DNA from: Bin5 sp965221345
Lineage (GTDB): Bacteria > Chloroflexota > Anaerolineae > Caldilineales > Caldilineaceae
Direction: 5' to 3'
NCBI GenBank assembly: GCA_965221345.1
Contig: CBDCSD010000002.1
Location: forward strand, 372,001 to 436,000
DNA: 64,000 bases
Position numbers and translations under genes: made by a program. Within the stretch, counting starts at the first letter, position 1, and the number at the start of each line of letters is the position of its first letter. Positions 8,913-17,168 of the stretch are shown one piece after another. Below the pieces are notes generated by a model. That model searched no databases. It had not been told where the DNA came from and worked only from the letters and a program-made list of their open reading frames with translations.

Positions 8913-10367
8913 TTGGCGATCAAGTTTGGTACGGATGGTTGGCGGGCAGTTATTAGTGAAGACTTTACTTTCGACAATGTGCGTAAGGTCGCGCAGGCGA
9001 TCGCGGATGTTACGAACGACCAGTTCAAGGGTCTGCCTCGTTTGCAGCCATCGCTGGTTGTGGGATTTGACACGCGTTTTCTGAGTGATCGTTATGCGGT
9101 CGCTGTGGCGGAGGTGCTGGCCGGCAACGGAATCCGCGTGTGGCTGAGTCAGGCCGATGCGCCGACGCCGATGATCTCCTACGCCATCGTCGACAAGTGG
9201 GCTGACGGCGGCGTGATGATCACTGCCAGCCACAACCCACCGCGCTACAACGGAATCAAACTGAAGGCGTCGTACGGTGGATCGGCCAGCGCCGCCACGC
9301 ATAAGGAGGTCGAGCGACGCATTCATCTGCGCGAACGACAGGGGCAGCAGCCCAGGATGATGGCCTATGAGCAGGCGCTGAAAGCCGGCATCATCGAACG
9401 CTTCAACCCGCTGCCCGCCTTCCGTTCCCAGATGCGGAAGCTGGTCGATTTCGAAGCTATTGAACTGGCTGGTCTCTCGGTTGCTGTAGATGCCATGTAC
9501 GGAGCGGGGCGGATTTATCTGCGGCGGCTGCTGGAGGGAGCCGAATGCCAAGTGACTGAGTTGCGCAACGAGATGAACCCCGGTTTCAACGGCATCCACC
9601 CGGAACCGATCGCCAAACATCTGCAACCATTGGTGGCGGAGATGGCGACCGGCAAATACCATTTGGGGCTGGCTACGGATGGCGACGCCGACCGCATCGG
9701 CGCCGTCGATCCGGACGGACGCTTTATCGATCCCCATCAGATTATGGCTCTGCTGGTGGATTATCTGATCCAGGAGCGGTCGCTGCGCGGAAGCATCGCG
9801 AAGACGGTCAGCACTACGCAGATGTTGAACCGCTTGGCCGCGCACTACGGGCTGCATATACACGAGACACCGGTGGGCTTCCATTACATAAGCGATCTGA
9901 TGCTGCAGGAGCCGGTCCTATTGGGTGGAGAGGAGAGCGGCGGCATCAGCATACTCGGCCACATTCCGGAAGGGGATGGGTTGCTGATGGGACTGCTGCT
10001 GACGGAGATGGTGGCCAAGCGGCGCAAGACATTGGGCGCGCTCATCGACGAACTGATGGGCAGGCCCTATATGGGCAAGTTCTGTTATGGCCGCGACGAC
10101 CGGGCGGTGAAACCGTTCGTCAAGGCTGAGCTGGTAGAGGGATTGATCGCGAATCGACCGCGTGCTCTGACTGGGTCCAGCGTGGCCCAGGTGAACAACC
10201 AGGACGGCGTAAAATTCATCCTGACCAATAACAGTTGGCTTCTGATTCGACCCAGCGGCACGGAACCGGTGTTGCGCATCTATGCCGAAGCTCACTCGCA
10301 CGAAGATGTGGCGACGCTGCTGGCAGAAGGGTCGGTGTTGGCGCAGCGAGTACTGAAAGGGATTTGA
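8913..10367 (+). CDS. Alpha-D-phosphohexomutase (phosphoglucomutase/phosphomannomutase family)
   Basis: A 484-residue cytoplasmic enzyme that moves phosphate between C1 and C6 of hexoses, feeding glycogen, polysaccharide or sugar-nucleotide synthesis. It shows the four family signatures in order: start motif KFGTDGWRAVI, active serine loop GGVMITASHNPPRYNGIKLK with the phosphoserine near residue 108, metal loop LATDGDADRIGAVD, sugar-binding loop GGEESGGISILGH and phosphate-binding RPSGTEPVLRIYAEA. Length is typical. The start is TTG at 8913, eight bases after a clear GGAGG. No closer ATG gives the conserved KFGTDGWR N-terminus. Confidence 0.94.
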   Translation: MAIKFGTDGWRAVISEDFTFDNVRKVAQAIADVTNDQFKGLPRLQPSLVVGFDTRFLSDRYAVAVAEVLAGNGIRVWLSQADAPTPMISYAIVDKWADGGVMITASHNPPRYNGIKLKASYGGSASAATHKEVERRIHLRERQGQQPRMMAYEQALKAGIIERFNPLPAFRSQMRKLVDFEAIELAGLSVAVDAMYGAGRIYLRRLLEGAECQVTELRNEMNPGFNGIHPEPIAKHLQPLVAEMATGKYHLGLATDGDADRIGAVDPDGRFIDPHQIMALLVDYLIQERSLRGSIAKTVSTTQMLNRLAAHYGLHIHETPVGFHYISDLMLQEPVLLGGEESGGISILGHIPEGDGLLMGLLLTEMVAKRRKTLGALIDELMGRPYMGKFCYGRDDRAVKPFVKAELVEGLIANRPRALTGSSVAQVNNQDGVKFILTNNSWLLIRPSGTEPVLRIYAEAHSHEDVATLLAEGSVLAQRVLKGI

Positions 10368-10586
10368 GCGGTAGCTGCACGAGCAGGTGGGATTGCGTAC
10401 TGCGTATTGCCGAAGAGTCGTCCTTCGGCCGGACTTGTGAAAGCAGACGGCTGCAAGAAACAGAAGAAAGATGCGATTGGGCGCGGGCTACACGACTCGC
10501 GCCTTTGTGATTTCTGGCGCCAGGTGGCCGGATTCCCTGCACAAGAAAAGGCGTCGCTCCTGCGGATCCGGGTGGAGTTCGGCTAG

Positions 10587-10910
10587 TCAACTCGGCCTGG
10601 TGACCGACCGTTGTCTGATCTCCTGGCGCGTCTGCTCAAAGGTTTGGCGCAGCGCCAGATCGGAGCCCTTTTCGGCGCCGACGACGCGCTGTGCGCAAGT
10701 GACACAACCCAGGGAGGCCTTATAGCTGCTCTGGTCGCAGTTGAGGCAGTCACACAGACGAATCATCATGAGAGAGAAGGCAAGTGTGTCCTCGTTTCCA
10801 TCGCGCTGACTTGCAACTTGATTGACCAACTCCTGCCAGTCCGGGCCTCGTTCCGGTCCCAGTGGTCGGATAGCCCGATGAGGAAAGAGAATTTCACTTT
10901 TGGGGTACAT
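10587..10910 (-). CDS. Hypothetical small protein with Cys clusters
   Basis: A 107-residue protein of unknown function. It starts MYPKSEILFPHRAIRPLG and contains CDCLNC about residues 53-58 and GCVTC about 69-73, a spacing that could hold a metal such as zinc. No signal peptide or membrane segment is visible. The ATG at 10910 is preceded by GAGGAG at proper spacing, which supports it as a real gene. The two membrane-protein genes upstream on the same strand end 116 bases before it, so co-transcription is possible. Confidence 0.65.
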   Translation of the reverse strand: MYPKSEILFPHRAIRPLGPERGPDWQELVNQVASQRDGNEDTLAFSLMMIRLCDCLNCDQSSYKASLGCVTCAQRVVGAEKGSDLALRQTFEQTRQEIRQRSVTRPS

Positions 10911-11026
10911 GACGACTCCTCTCGTGAGTTTCTGGTTATTGGTTTTGGCACCTGCCCAGGTGCGCGGCAGGTTCTGGCGACTGACTCCTGAGAACTAAGT
11001 TTCCCGCGCTTCCAGAGGCGTAGACT

Positions 11027-11746
11027 TCAGATACTGGCGACGAACAGGAAGACCAGTAGGACGAATAGGGCAAATGCCAAAAGACTGGCGATAAGGATGA
11101 ACAGCAGCGGCAGCAGCACCGCGGCCAACGACCGTTTGCGGGGCAGACATGTAACTTCCTCATTGGCTCTGGCATAGACGATGAGGGCCCAGATGACGCC
11201 GGCTACGCTGCTGATGCGTCCCAGACAGGGGATGGGCGAGAGGCCGATGAGCAGCAAAGGCGCGGCGGCAAAACCGGTGGCAGCGAAGAAAGGTTGCAGT
11301 CTGCTGGTTGCGCCCAAGGCTTTGTTGCAGGCCATTACCAGCGCGCCGTAGACGATCCAGACTGAGAGCCAGCGCAGCGGCCAGTTGATCCATTCGCCAA
11401 GCGCGCTGAGAAAGGCAGCAAGCCAGCCGGGCAAGGGCTGCTGAATGCCGGCGACCATCTGGAAGAGCTCGCCCAGGTGGACGAGATCGAAGAAAGCGGA
11501 TGCATAGTCAAGCGGTGTTTGTTGCAGCTGAGATGCCTGCGCTCCCAAGCGCGCCAAGGGAAGGGCGCTACCGGCTGTCGTGGCCTGCTCCCAATTGACC
11601 AGAAACGGGATAAAGCCGGCCAGCAGTCCGAGAAGGAAAACCATGCCCAGGGATTGGCGCATGGTAGTGTCGGTGAAACCGGAGGCGCGCAACTGGACTG
11701 CGTCGCTCATTTTCTGGGGCGTGGGCAGCCAGTGGTGCAAGCTCAC
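11027..11746 (-). CDS. Yip1-like multi-pass membrane protein (second of a coupled pair)
   Basis: A 239-residue predicted integral membrane protein with about five hydrophobic segments, including LGMVFLLGLLAGFIPFLV, WLSVWIVYGALVMA and a final LLFILIASLLAFALFVLLVFLF. The pattern resembles bacterial YIP1/DUF1282-type proteins, whose function is not established. The GTG start at 11746 overlaps the stop of the preceding gene by four bases (GTGA), and a GGGAGCG site lies just upstream, which argues for translational coupling. Longer upstream in-frame sequence is Arg/Pro-rich and looks like noise from the overlapping gene. Confidence 0.7.
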   Translation of the reverse strand: MSLHHWLPTPQKMSDAVQLRASGFTDTTMRQSLGMVFLLGLLAGFIPFLVNWEQATTAGSALPLARLGAQASQLQQTPLDYASAFFDLVHLGELFQMVAGIQQPLPGWLAAFLSALGEWINWPLRWLSVWIVYGALVMACNKALGATSRLQPFFAATGFAAAPLLLIGLSPIPCLGRISSVAGVIWALIVYARANEEVTCLPRKRSLAAVLLPLLFILIASLLAFALFVLLVFLFVASI

Positions 11747-12447
11747 AGACCGCTCCCAGCGACGATGAACAGCGCTCCCAATGCTATGGCCACGATGCTG
11801 CTGACGATAAGCAGCAGAAGCCAGGAGCCTACGGCCACCAACGCAGCCGGGCCGGCAGACAGTCCGTGGGCCACTTCCAGTCCGCGATAGGCGATCAGAA
11901 CGCCCCACACATGGATCAGGATCGAGGCGACGGAGACGAACGGAATGACGGTAAGCAGGTATAGTAGGCGAGGGGCGTTGCTGAGGGCGACCGCTCCCAA
12001 CGTCTGGCCGAGCGAACCTTGGCCGCCGGCGGCGCGGGCAAGCAGGTGGCTGGAGAGGCCAAAGAGGAGCCATTGGCCAATCAGGCCCAGCGGCGTAGTT
12101 GCCAGCGCCAGGAGCCGGAACCAGACGCTGTCGTAACCGCTATATGCCAGCAGGAGAGGCCAGACGCTGCGCAGGGTGTGTTCAATCTCCAGCAGCGTTT
12201 CGCCGTTGGCGGTAACCTGCCGCAGGCTGCGCAGCAGCATGTTCAGGAGCGCCTCCGAGGGAGGCAGCGAGGCGGTAAGGAGGAGACTGCCGACGAGTTG
12301 GGCGACCGCGACCAGAACGCCGATACAGGCACACAAAAAGAGTCCCTCTATCCAGGGATTGTCGTCATCGACCATTTCTACGAATGGATCGGGTTCCAGG
12401 AGGAGGGCCTTCGCGATGAACCGCGGGTAGTTCTGTGGTTGTAACAT
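11743..12447 (-). CDS. Yip1-family membrane protein (first of a coupled pair)
   Basis: A 234-residue membrane protein with a short cytoplasmic N-terminus (MLQPQNYPRFIAKALLLEP) and about five hydrophobic helices, matching the bacterial Yip1-domain layout. The conserved-looking FVEMVDDDNPWIEGLFL precedes helix 1. The ATG at 12447 is chosen because it gives this natural start. A TTG at 12537 would add 30 unconvincing residues. The ribosome site is weak. It overlaps the downstream membrane-protein gene by four bases. The role is unknown, and a two-subunit membrane complex is a reasonable inference. Confidence 0.7.
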   Translation of the reverse strand: MLQPQNYPRFIAKALLLEPDPFVEMVDDDNPWIEGLFLCACIGVLVAVAQLVGSLLLTASLPPSEALLNMLLRSLRQVTANGETLLEIEHTLRSVWPLLLAYSGYDSVWFRLLALATTPLGLIGQWLLFGLSSHLLARAAGGQGSLGQTLGAVALSNAPRLLYLLTVIPFVSVASILIHVWGVLIAYRGLEVAHGLSAGPAALVAVGSWLLLLIVSSIVAIALGALFIVAGSGL

Positions 12448-12844
12448 CTGGTTGCGGCGTCTGTCTGAACCGTGGGCCCAGAGCGCGTCCTGATTGAGGA
12501 GTGGGCTGCAATTAAGAATGCAACTAGGTTTCGCCAAGCCCCTTGCTCACCTGTGGCCATGATAGCACAGGACCGACCTGCTCTCGAAAATCGCGACTGT
12601 CTGGGACGCGGTTAGCATAGGCAGGGCTGTTGTTGGACATGTGGGGCCGCCATCGATAGGATGGCTGGGCAGTTCATGGTCCGTCATCTTTCATGCGGCC
12701 ATATGCCGTCCGGACTGCTGTTACCGCTTCGCTCAGAACGCCAGGTTCCGGTTCCTGCGATGGGCAGATTGCTTGACTGGCAATAGAGTGTGATCCGGGC
12801 CGTCGGCAGCGGCCAAAACTGATGGAATTGAGCAGGAGATCGAA
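12448..12844. other. Divergent intergenic region
   Basis: About 400 bases between the leftward Yip1-like pair and the rightward HypE-like gene. It must contain promoters for both directions. I see no repeat, RNA or small gene that I can support. Confidence 0.5.
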
Positions 12845-13936
12845 ATGCCACCGACCCCTATCTCGCTTCCGACCGGGAAACTGCCGGCAGATCTGCTGGC
12901 GCAGCTTATCTCCACTTTACCGATCGATGACCCGCATCTCTTGCTGGGGCCGGGAGTGGGCGAGGATGCCGCCATCATAGAGTTTGGCAAGATTGAGAAA
13001 GAGGGACCTACCTCCAGCGGTCGGCACGAATTCTTGTCGCAACAGGACGGCGCCGACACTTTGCTTGCCGCCAAGAGCGATCCAATCACTTTTGCCACCG
13101 ATGAGATCGGTTACTACGCGGTCAATGTCTGCGCGAATGATCTGGCGGTATGCGGGGCGCGGCCGCGCTTTTATCTGCCGACGGTTCTGCTGCCTGAAGG
13201 GACAACGGAGGCCGATGTGCGCCGCATCTGCGACCAACTCGGCGCTGCCTGCCGCGCGCTGGATATTGTGGTGGCGGGTGGGCATACGGAGGTGACGGCC
13301 GCAGTGAATCAGCCGGTCGTGGCCGGGACGCTGCTGGGCGAGGTTGCGAGGCGCAAGGTGGTGCGCACGGGCGGCTGCCGCCCCGGGGACGTGGTCCTGC
13401 TGGTGGGAAGCGCGGCGGTTGAGGGCACGTCGATCATCGCCCGCGAAAAGCGGGAGGTGTTGCTGGCACAGGGTTGGTCGGGAGCGGAGCTGGATGAGGC
13501 GGCGAACTATCTGTACGAGCCGGGGATCAGCGTGCTGGCGCCGGCGCTGGCCGCGGCCGAATCGGAACTGGTGACGGCGATGCACGACCCGACGGAGGGC
13601 GGTGTGGCGACCGGCCTGTGGGAGTTGGCCGATGCGTCCGGCTGCGGGCTGGAGGTGGAGTTGACAGCCGTTGCGGTGACGCCATTGGCCGCGGCCGCGT
13701 GCGCGGCATTCGGACTGGATCCGCTGGGCACAATTGCATCGGGGGGGCTGTTGGCGACGGCCGGGCCGCAGAATGTGGAGGCGCTGCTGGCCCTGTGGCG
13801 GGGGATGGGGAGACAGGGGCAGGTCATCGGGCGCGTTTTGGCGGCGGGAGAGGGAGTGTATGGCTTGCGCGGCGGGCGGCGGGTGGCTCTGCCGCGCTTT
13901 GACGCGGATGAAATTGGGAAGTTGTGGGCGGAGTGA
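12845..13936 (+). CDS. HypE-like AIR synthase-related protein
   Basis: A 363-residue protein of the PurM/HypE/SelD/ThiL ATP-binding fold. The N-terminal segment LLLGPGVGEDAAIIEFG is the family Asp-rich metal/ATP motif. DPITFATDEIGYYAVNVCANDLAVCGARPRFYLPTVLLPEG follows the PurM strand order, VVAGGHTEVT the next motif, and MHDPTEGGVATGLWELADASG the hallmark of the C-terminal domain. HypE itself makes the thiocarboxamide for NiFe-hydrogenase CN ligands and ends in a conserved PRIC-type Cys. Here the C-terminus (GKLWAE) lacks it and no hydrogenase genes are nearby, so a hydrogenase role is unlikely. The ATG at 12845 follows AGGAG. Confidence 0.82.
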   Translation: MPPTPISLPTGKLPADLLAQLISTLPIDDPHLLLGPGVGEDAAIIEFGKIEKEGPTSSGRHEFLSQQDGADTLLAAKSDPITFATDEIGYYAVNVCANDLAVCGARPRFYLPTVLLPEGTTEADVRRICDQLGAACRALDIVVAGGHTEVTAAVNQPVVAGTLLGEVARRKVVRTGGCRPGDVVLLVGSAAVEGTSIIAREKREVLLAQGWSGAELDEAANYLYEPGISVLAPALAAAESELVTAMHDPTEGGVATGLWELADASGCGLEVELTAVAVTPLAAAACAAFGLDPLGTIASGGLLATAGPQNVEALLALWRGMGRQGQVIGRVLAAGEGVYGLRGGRRVALPRFDADEIGKLWAE

Positions 13937-15137
13937 AAGGCAGCGAGAAATGGCCAGGGCGTACCCATCCCGATCCCCTCACCAGCAGACTGTGTGTAAA
14001 GAGAAGATGTCGGTTTTGGTGACGCTACACAAATCGGACGCGGGTCAGGGTATTCTGGTAAAGCCGGTTCAGGAGGATTGTTGACGCAATCGGGCCAATT
14101 CAGCCTCTAATGCTTGCATTCGTTCCTCTGCCTTTTCAGCCCTGGTGACAGCGACCTGCAACTCAGGTATGACATACTCGGAATACACCTCGTCCCGAGC
14201 CAACTCCGCCAAACGCGGCCGCCGCCGCAGATCCTCCAGCCGGAACTGAAGGCCGGACAACACGTCCGAGCGAATCACACCCTCAGCGTCAGGCTGGATC
14301 TGCTCATACCACCCATCCGACGCGAGACGGTAGAAGCGCATGCGCTCCCCGTCCGGATCGAGGATGTAGTACTCCTTCACCCCGCCCAGGGCATAGTCCC
14401 TCCTCTTCTCCTCCGTGTCCCGTAGAACCTCCGCCGGCGTCGAATCGGACACCGCTTCGACAACCATGTCGCAGACCCCGGCAAAGTGGCGCTGGTCTAT
14501 CCCTCCCCACGACACAGGGTTGCTGTTCAGAATCATGCCGATGTCCGGCTTGCGCACCTGAACGCGCGCCCCCGATGGCTCTGCGGCGTCCTCTATCTTC
14601 AGGACAAAGCCGGTCTCCAGATTGATCAGAGCCGCGTGGTTAAATGTCTCCACATTGCAGAGCAAAAGGGCGAGGAACCAGTTGTACAGATCGAGTTGCG
14701 GGGCATTGGGCAAAGGTTTGGCCTCCAGTCGGCCGTTGTTCCATTCGTAACTGACGTCAATGTCCGGGTAAGGATTTTCATACCACTTTTCCCAGTACTC
14801 TTCGAGAGTGACACAGCGTCCTTCATCCGGCGCCCAGGAGTTGACCGGCGCGTCGGTTGGAGCGACAGCTTCCGTTGTGGCGGAGCGATTCGGTTGGGAT
14901 GGGTCTGTCTGTGTCCGAGGCACGTCTGACGCCAGTTCTGTGGTTTCCATGCTCCCTCCTCCGGCATAACGACTGCCCGCAATCCAGCTGGCATGGGGCA
15001 TTCTATCACGATCCTCGTGACTGATCCCAACACCCTATCCTGTCGGGCATTTCCCAAAATGGGGGTGAGCTTCCGGCTGCCTTCGGGCAACTACACTGAA
15101 CTCAGCGCGTGTCTGGTCTGGTTGCCCGCCCAATCCG
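13926..15137. repeat. Tandem large direct repeat, unit 1
   Basis: This roughly 1.2-kb unit is repeated at 15138-16433. Both start with a GGGCGGAnTGAAnGGCAG segment, contain a Uma2 gene on the minus strand with its flanks, and end just before the next GGGCGGAATGAACGGCAG. That boundary motif occurs a third time at about 16433. Unit 2 is about 84 bases longer, accounted for by two extra 42-base coding repeats. Unit boundaries were judged by eye. Confidence 0.85.
14069..14950 (-). CDS. Uma2-family protein (DUF820), tandem copy 1
   Basis: A 293-residue Uma2/DUF820 protein with the PD-(D/E)XK nuclease-like core. Core residues are in VRKPDIGMIL (Asp), CDMVVEAVSDST (Glu), then EEKRRDYALGGVKEYYILDPD (Lys and closing strand). 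A long N-terminal extension and a C-terminal coiled-coil (VTRAEKAEERMQALEAELARL) flank it. Uma2 proteins are abundant in cyanobacteria and Chloroflexota, but no in-cell role is established. The ATG at 14950 follows GGAGGAGGG. An upstream ATG at 15001 is less likely. It is nearly identical over most of its length to the next gene, which differs mainly in the coiled-coil. Confidence 0.88.
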   Translation of the reverse strand: METTELASDVPRTQTDPSQPNRSATTEAVAPTDAPVNSWAPDEGRCVTLEEYWEKWYENPYPDIDVSYEWNNGRLEAKPLPNAPQLDLYNWFLALLLCNVETFNHAALINLETGFVLKIEDAAEPSGARVQVRKPDIGMILNSNPVSWGGIDQRHFAGVCDMVVEAVSDSTPAEVLRDTEEKRRDYALGGVKEYYILDPDGERMRFYRLASDGWYEQIQPDAEGVIRSDVLSGLQFRLEDLRRRPRLAELARDEVYSEYVIPELQVAVTRAEKAEERMQALEAELARLRQQSS

Positions 15138-15279
15138 GGCGGAATGAACGGCAGTGGGAAACGGCCAAAGCGTACCCATCCCGATCCCCTCACCAGCAGA
15201 CTGTGCGCAAAGGGAAGTTATCGGTTTTAGTGACGTTACACAAATCGGGCGCGGGTCAGGGTATTCTGGTAAAGCCGGT

Positions 15280-16245
15280 TCAGGAAGATTGTTTACGCAG
15301 TCGGGCCAATTCAGCTTCCAATGCTTGCATTCGTTCCTCTGCCTGCTGGCGTGCGGACGCGTCCGCTGCCGCCTGTTCCTCTGCCTGCTGGCGAGCAGAC
15401 GCGTCCGCTGCCGCCTGTTCCTCTGCCTTTTCAGCCCTGGTGACAGCGACCTGCAACTCAGGTATGACATACTCGGAATACACCTCGTCCCGAGCCAACT
15501 CCGCCAAACGCGGCCGCCGCCGCAGATCCTCCTGCCGGAACTGAAGACCGGACAACACGTCCGAGCGAATCACACCCTCAGCGTCAGGCTGGATCTCCTC
15601 ATACCACCCAGCCGGCGCGAGTCGGTAGAAGCGCATGCGCTCCCCGTCCGGATCGAGGATGTAGTACTCCTTCACCCCACCCAGCGCATAGTCCCTTCTC
15701 TTCTCCTCCGTGTCCCGCAGAACCTCCGCCAGCGTCGAATCGGACATCGCTTCAACAACCATGTCGCAGACCCCAGCAAAGTGGCGCTGGTCTATCCCTC
15801 CCCACGACACAGGGTTGCTGTTCAGAATCATGCCGATGTCCGGCTTGCGCACCTGAACGCGCGCCCCCGATGGCTCTGCGGCGTCCTCTATCTTCAGGAC
15901 AAAGCCGGTCTCCAGATTGATCAGAGCCGCGTGGTTAAATGTCTCCACATTGCAGAGCAAAAGGGCGAGGAACCAGTTGTACAGATCGAGTTGCGGGGCA
16001 TTGGGCAAAGGTTTGGCCTCCAGTCGGCCGTTGTTCCATTCGTAACTGACGTCAATGTCCGGGTAGGGGTTTTCATACCACTTTTCCCAGTACTCTTCGA
16101 GAGTGACACAGCGTCCTTCATCCGGCGCCCAGGAGTTGACCGCCGCGTCGGTTGGAGCGACAGCTTCCGTTGTGGGGGAGCAGTTCGATTGGGATGGATC
16201 TGTCTGTGTCCGAGGCACGTCCGACGCCAGTTCTGTGGTTTCCAT
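15280..16245 (-). CDS. Uma2-family protein (DUF820), tandem copy 2 with expanded coiled-coil
   Basis: A 321-residue paralog of the neighbouring Uma2 protein, with the same core (VRKPDIGMIL, CDMVVEAMSDST, EEKRRDYALGGVKEYYILDPD). The C-terminal coiled-coil carries two extra copies of a 14-residue block, EEQAAADASARQQA, encoded by 42-base direct repeats at 15341-15382 and 15383-15424. The start ATG at 16245 has the same GGAGGAGGG site as its sister, because that region is inside the duplicated unit. The very similar upstream regions predict similar expression of both copies. Function is unknown. Confidence 0.88.
   Translation of the reverse strand: METTELASDVPRTQTDPSQSNCSPTTEAVAPTDAAVNSWAPDEGRCVTLEEYWEKWYENPYPDIDVSYEWNNGRLEAKPLPNAPQLDLYNWFLALLLCNVETFNHAALINLETGFVLKIEDAAEPSGARVQVRKPDIGMILNSNPVSWGGIDQRHFAGVCDMVVEAMSDSTLAEVLRDTEEKRRDYALGGVKEYYILDPDGERMRFYRLAPAGWYEEIQPDAEGVIRSDVLSGLQFRQEDLRRRPRLAELARDEVYSEYVIPELQVAVTRAEKAEEQAAADASARQQAEEQAAADASARQQAEERMQALEAELARLRKQSS
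15341..15424. repeat. 42-bp direct repeat x2 within a coding region
   Basis: Two head-to-tail 42-base units, both ending GCTGCCGCCTGTTCCTCT, differ at three positions. They encode a repeated 14-residue Ala/Gln/Glu-rich block in the coiled-coil of the second Uma2 copy. The sister gene lacks both. Confidence 0.9.
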
Positions 16246-16528
16246 GCTCCCTCCTCCGGCATAACGACTGCCCGCAATCCGGCTGGCATAGGGGGATTCT
16301 ATCACGATACTCGTGACTGATCCCAACACCCTATCCTGTCGGGCATTTCCCAAAATGGGGGTGGGCTTCCGGCTGCCTGCGGGCAACTAAACTGAACTCA
16401 GCGCGCGGCTGGTCTGGTTGCCCGCCCTATCCGGGCGGAATGAACGGCAGTGGGGAGCGGCCAGAGGGGCCGGTTCGCGGTGGATGGCTGGCAACTGCGC
16501 TGGGACGCGGGCCGCCAAGCGCTGCGGT

Positions 16529-17017
16529 TCAGAGATCGGTCTGAAATCTAACGACTTGAGGAAAAACCGGCACAAGCAGCGAACGCGCCAACTGGCCTGT
16601 CCGGTCATAGAAGCTCATTTCGCCCTCTTCGGTACAAAGCCAGAACTCCTGCGCTTCCTTTTCAAAGAAGAGTTGCCCCTTCTCTCTCATTTCCTCGGAC
16701 GTGTTGCTGGCGGAGAGGATTTCCACGCAGATCTCCGGGGCAATCGGCGTTTCAGTTTCATGGCGAATGCGGGCAAATCGTTTATAAGAGAACCAGGCGA
16801 CATCGGCTACCTTCGTGCCTTTGCGGGTGGCAACGGCGCATTCGGGCAAGGCCAAGCCGCCGCTCTTAAGCGTACGCAGCAGATGTTCAATTTCTCCCCG
16901 GAAGGCTGCGTGAAGCACTTTGACAGGCGTCATCAGGATCTGCCCCGTTTCCGTCAGTTCTATTTTGAAGGGCAGGTCCTGCAGTTCAGGCCTTTCGATG
17001 ACCTCTTGCCAGTTCAT
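16529..17017 (-). CDS. Uma2-family protein, short divergent member
   Basis: A 162-residue Uma2/DUF820 protein, shorter than and dissimilar to the duplicated pair next to it. The nuclease-like core is visible as KVADVAWFS (Asp), PEICVEILSASNT (Glu), then EMREKGQLFFEKEAQEFWLCTEEGEM (Lys and final strand). The ATG at 17017 has AAGGAAG six bases upstream. An in-frame TTG six codons earlier lacks that support. It lies downstream of the amidoligase cluster on the same strand, but a gap of about 150 bases separates them. Confidence 0.82.
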   Translation of the reverse strand: MNWQEVIERPELQDLPFKIELTETGQILMTPVKVLHAAFRGEIEHLLRTLKSGGLALPECAVATRKGTKVADVAWFSYKRFARIRHETETPIAPEICVEILSASNTSEEMREKGQLFFEKEAQEFWLCTEEGEMSFYDRTGQLARSLLVPVFPQVVRFQTDL

Positions 17018-17168
17018 TTTGTCTTCCTTCGACAAGTAGCCTCTTCATGTTGATGATTAGGTCTTTAGGAACAGCCTACGGTATGACTGCGAAATACTCA
17101 ACTCATTCTCCTGCGTGCTACGTGTCGTACCATACCATCACTCTCCTCGCCGGACAGACCCACTACCC

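Larger units (their letters stand above)
15138..16433. repeat. Tandem large direct repeat, unit 2
   Basis: Second unit of the duplication described at 13926-15137. Aligned by eye it differs by scattered point changes plus the 84-base expansion in the Uma2 gene. A partial third start of the unit follows at about 16433. Confidence 0.85.

Noticed and set aside
12845..13936. HypE-like gene considered as SelD (selenophosphate synthase)
   Set aside because: The N-terminal Cys/Sec-Lys motif of SelD is missing and the C-terminal domain fits the HypE/AIR-synthase-related group.
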